This document shows positions 63,011 to 64,000 of a stretch of 64,000 nt of DNA, one piece after another; the first letter of the stretch is position 1; the number at the start of each line of letters is the position of its first letter. The DNA is from Salipaludibacillus agaradhaerens. GTDB taxonomy: Bacteria > Bacillota > Bacilli > Bacillales > Salisediminibacteriaceae. The stretch covers positions 3,312,869 to 3,376,868 of the forward strand of contig NZ_KV917378.1 in assembly GCF_002019735.1 (NCBI RefSeq), written 5' to 3'. A program made the position numbers and the translations under genes. The notes under the pieces were generated by a model. The model saw only the letters and a program-made list of their open reading frames with translations. It did not search any database and was not told where the DNA came from.

Positions 63011-64000
63011 CTACCAATCTTCACTTGATTGTTCCTCAGTCTCTATTAACTCAACCACTTTAAAGCCATCACTGGTGAGCTTTACCTCGTACTGAGATTC
63101 AAACGTTTTACGTTTTGTTTCATGATCGTCTTCATAATAAATAATATAATCTTCAAATGTTGTGACTGTATAGGTCTCATTGTCTGCTGGACTCACCTCA
63201 AGAATGTCAGCCCCCATGAACGTTTGGGTAATGCTGCGACCGTCTAGGTAATCAGCGTAATCAGTAATAGATTCTTTGTATTCAGATGAGTCATCATAAA
63301 TGTAACTAAACGTGTCGTCAGCAGTGCCACCATTTATTAATCGTACGTTTGCGCGGATAAAGTCGTTAAATAAATAATCGAGATAGGTCTCTGCTTCAGC
63401 CTGGTACTCTGCTTTTGTAGCCTCTTCTTGACGCGCGACAAATGCTTTTAGCTCTTCTTCATAATCAAATGTGATTGTAAGATTATCGCCGGTAAAGGTT
63501 GTATAGGTTCTTTCACGATTCATTAAGGTCCATGACTCAGAACCAGTATTATAGAGAAGTTCGTAGTAATATGCCTCTTCGTAAGGAACGAGTGCTATGT
63601 CATCATCATACCAGGACTCATCCTGCTGCCAGTCCTCAGTGACTTGAAGATAAAGCCACCATTGCGAGCCAGTTTGTTCAATATAACTTCCTTCCTTAAA
63701 AAGGTGTACATTCTCTAACACTTGAATACGATTATTCGTCATCTCATACAGGTTAGTGCTATGGTCAGTGAGCAATGCTTCAAGATCGGATTGGACCTCT
63801 TCAAGCAATGCATCGCTAGCTTCAAGGTGAAGGTCAAGATAACTACGATCAGCTTCAATAGGGAGGGATGAGACTTGTCCGAACGGTGTTTCTTTTTCAA
63901 TATGAAATGCCATTGAACCATCCAAGAGAACTGGTCCGACAAAGTTAGGACCACGCCCGATAAACATATTGGTCGTCTCACCGTTTATAAATAACTCTGC
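63011..64000 (-). CDS. TcaA-like membrane-associated protein (5' partial)
   Basis: At least 330 residues; the frame runs off the right edge, so the N-terminus is missing. The visible part is extracellular in character, very acidic and Tyr/Trp-rich. The start of the visible part (ELFINGETTNMFIGRGPNFVGPVLLDGSMAF) has the TcaA-type beta-domain pattern (short Asn-Gly turn, then GPVxxDGS...). The last about 130 residues (AETYLDYLFNDFIRANVRLIN to KLTSDGFKVVELIE) look like the NTF2-like C-terminal domain of TcaA proteins. In staphylococci TcaA is linked to teicoplanin and wall stress. Here only a membrane-linked, envelope-related role can be inferred. Confidence 0.65.
   Translation of the reverse strand, partial: AELFINGETTNMFIGRGPNFVGPVLLDGSMAFHIEKETPFGQVSSLPIEADRSYLDLHLEASDALLEEVQSDLEALLTDHSTNLYEMTNNRIQVLENVHLFKEGSYIEQTGSQWWLYLQVTEDWQQDESWYDDDIALVPYEEAYYYELLYNTGSESWTLMNRERTYTTFTGDNLTITFDYEEELKAFVARQEEATKAEYQAEAETYLDYLFNDFIRANVRLINGGTADDTFSYIYDDSSEYKESITDYADYLDGRSITQTFMGADILEVSPADNETYTVTTFEDYIIYYEDDHETKRKTFESQYEVKLTSDGFKVVELIETEEQSSEDW

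Overview
The window looks like a chromosomal segment of a low-GC, Gram-positive, spore-former-type Bacillaceae, most likely an alkaliphile or haloalkaliphile (Salipaludibacillus, Evansella or Alkalihalobacillus-like; the genus is inferred). The reasons are AT-rich DNA with strong GGAGG-type ribosome sites, AraR/CcpA-type control sites, a Bacillus-type Yuk/Ess type VII secretion operon, very acidic extracellular protein tails, and a TupA-like gene. TupA is known from teichuronopeptide, the polyglutamate/polyglucuronate wall polymer of alkaliphilic Bacillus. No rRNA, tRNA, CRISPR array, transposase or phage gene was seen.

Region 1 (1-8500) is a same-strand cluster. It holds a TupA-like ATP-grasp gene (cut by the window edge), four tandem paralogues that fuse a cyanophycin-synthetase-type ATP-grasp domain to an acylphosphatase-type domain, and a glutamate racemase, closed by a terminator. 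It reads as an amino-acid-ligating surface-polymer locus, probably for a glutamate-containing polymer. Region 2 (9-15.5 kb) carries a secreted glucosaminidase with nine peptidoglycan-binding repeats, an undecaprenyl-phosphate sugar transferase and a GalE-like epimerase.

Region 3 (15.8-23.1 kb) and region 5 (39.8-45.1 kb) are two arabinan/arabino-oligosaccharide utilisation clusters. Each has a lipoprotein binding protein, two permeases and a GH43 enzyme: a secreted endo-arabinanase in the first and a cytoplasmic arabinofuranosidase in the second. An AraR-type repressor gene lies in the first. Matching palindromes centred on TACGTA lie in front of both transporters, the endo-arabinanase and araR, and CcpA cre-like sites accompany both transporters. 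The ABC ATPase is not in the window.

Region 4 (24.6-39.6 kb) holds a wall amidase and then the type VII secretion machinery esxA-esaB-essB-essC-esaA-essA. Just upstream is an effector module: immunity-type lipoprotein, class-3-lipase-like effector disrupted by a frameshift, and a small helical partner. A second, intact module lies at 56.3-60.6 kb. There the lipase domain is N-terminal and the presumed secretion-targeting helical domain is C-terminal, and the first part of the module has been tandemly duplicated, leaving an extra immunity gene and a truncated effector.

Region 6 (45.1-52.2 kb) has UDP-glucuronate supply genes (galU-ugd, plus a second galU followed by an eroded ugd remnant) and two of the three LytR-CpsA-Psr wall-polymer ligases in the window. 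Region 7 (53-64 kb) has a chemoreceptor, a LuxR-type regulator, the second effector module, a PP2C-like phosphatase, a membrane-anchored trypsin-like protease and the edge of a TcaA-like protein.

A family of at least eight full or partial copies of an intergenic two-hairpin element (about 150-160 bp when complete) is scattered through the window.
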